From assembly GCA_023433945.1 (NCBI GenBank), contig JAEYTP010000083.1, positions 8,682-72,681 on the forward strand: DNA of 64,000 nt, given 5' to 3'. The DNA is from Bacillota bacterium. Its GTDB lineage: Bacteria; Bacillota; Clostridia; Acetivibrionales; DSM-1351. This document shows positions 63,493-64,000 of the stretch, piece by piece (position 1 is the stretch's first letter; every line of letters starts with the position of its first letter). Below the pieces are notes generated by a model. That model made no database searches. It was not told the origin of the DNA and worked only from the letters and a program-made list of their open reading frames with translations. The translations under genes were made by a program, and so were the position numbers.

Positions 63493-63939
63493 ATGGGTTT
63501 ATTAGGCAAATCAAGAAAGAAATCGCCCTGGGTTATACATTATGACTGCACAAGCTGTAATGGCTGTGATATAGAAACACTTGCCTGCCTCACTCCTGTG
63601 TACGATGCTGAGAGATTAGGCATAGTGAACGTAGGAAATCCGAAGCACGCTGATATTTTATTGGTTACTGGTTCTGTAAATAAGAGAAATGCTCACGTAT
63701 TGACAACACTTTACAGTCAGATGCCTGAACCAAAGGCAGTTGTTGCTATAGGAGCATGTGCTTGCACAGGTGGATTATTCAAGGAGTGCTATAACGTATT
63801 AGGCGGGGTAGAAAATGTAATTCCTGTTGATGTGTTTGTGCCAGGCTGTTGCCCAAGACCTGAGGCTATATTTGATGGTATAGTACAGGCAGTTGGCAAG
63901 CTGGACGAAAAGGCACAGAAAATGAAGGAACAAAAATAG
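63493..63939 (+). CDS. echC: Ech hydrogenase small subunit EchC (NuoB-like)
   Basis: 148 aa from ATG 63493, after AAGGAGAGGTGA; a GTG 9 bases earlier lies inside that SD. The [4Fe-4S] ligands are visible in YDCTSCNGCDIE, the IGACACTGG segment and PGCCPRPEA. It passes electrons to the [NiFe] large subunit. Confidence 0.95.
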   Translation: MGLLGKSRKKSPWVIHYDCTSCNGCDIETLACLTPVYDAERLGIVNVGNPKHADILLVTGSVNKRNAHVLTTLYSQMPEPKAVVAIGACACTGGLFKECYNVLGGVENVIPVDVFVPGCCPRPEAIFDGIVQAVGKLDEKAQKMKEQK

Positions 63940-63965
63940 GCAAGCTAGAAAGGAACATTAATGCT

Positions 63966-64000
63966 ATGATTGAAAATTTAGTTGAGATTACGGTTGACCA
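63966..64000 (+). CDS. echD: Ech hydrogenase subunit EchD (NuoC-like), 5' fragment
   Basis: Only the first 11-12 codons are in the window (MIENLVEITVD). ATG 63966 lies 27 bases after echC with AAAGGA upstream. Position after echC and the N-terminal sequence fit EchD. The gene is cut by the window edge, not by mutation. An earlier ATG at 63961 hits a stop immediately. Confidence 0.7.
   Translation, partial: MIENLVEITVD

Overview
The window looks like a chromosomal segment of a low-GC, endospore-forming member of the Clostridia. The reasons are: AT-rich DNA with strong GGAGG-type ribosome binding sites and many TTG/GTG starts; SLH-domain S-layer proteins; a complete WalRK-HI-J essential two-component locus; a GerA-family spore germination protein; and the start of an Ech-type energy-converting [NiFe]-hydrogenase operon, which points to a fermentative anaerobe. 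I cannot name the species. Relatives of Acetivibrio/Ruminiclostridium are only a guess.

Layout. (1) 1-8.7 kb: three S-layer type proteins (SLH domains plus SbsA-like Ig repeats). The first two are close tandem paralogues with related promoter/leader regions, each followed by a terminator. (2) 8.8-32.7 kb: a large surface-glycan locus. It has a Wzy_C/O-antigen-ligase-like membrane protein; a MarR-like regulator with its own promoter and palindromic operator; and a long + strand run (gmd, Wzm/Wzt ABC exporter, NeuB, NeuA-phosphatase fusion, a possible nonulosonate transferase, methyltransferase, deacetylase and five glycosyltransferases including a GT11 fucosyltransferase type). A convergent - strand operon follows (initiating sugar transferase, ATP-grasp, HAD, DegT aminotransferase, GT4). 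A + strand group ends the locus (PglF/CapD dehydratase, manC, fcl). Together these could make a glycan containing GDP-L-fucose-derived, nonulosonate (sialic-acid-like) and UDP-4-amino-sugar residues. The position beside the S-layer genes suggests S-layer glycosylation. (3) 32.9-41.6 kb: walR-walK-(secreted Ig-like protein)-walH-walI-murA-walJ-rlmH. (4) 41.7-48.4 kb: an orphan antitoxin with a vestigial toxin start, an AraC regulator with tandem GyrI-like domains, a SugE/Gdx guanidinium exporter under a guanidine-I (ykkC) riboswitch, a YgbA-like nitrosative-stress protein with an apparent AUU start, DUF2325, tRNA-Val and tRNA-Thr, deoD and an orphan GerA protein. This stretch carries several unrelated intergenic minisatellites. 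(5) 48.5-60 kb: an LtaS-like phosphoglycerol transferase, an orphan 7TM histidine kinase, a Cys-rich protein, rho with a very long disordered linker, rpmE, a DUF1385 protein, prmC and a YtvI/AI-2E family protein. (6) 60-64 kb: a roughly 0.7 kb gene-free leader with repeats, then echA-echB-echC and the first codons of echD at the window edge.

Functionally most of the window concerns the cell envelope: S-layer and its probable glycan, cell-wall homeostasis by WalRK, peptidoglycan precursor synthesis by MurA and polyglycerolphosphate polymer synthesis. All calls come from reading the sequence; no database search was run. Starts were chosen by Shine-Dalgarno spacing, and several are shorter than the longest open frame because the longest frame would begin inside the ribosome binding site.
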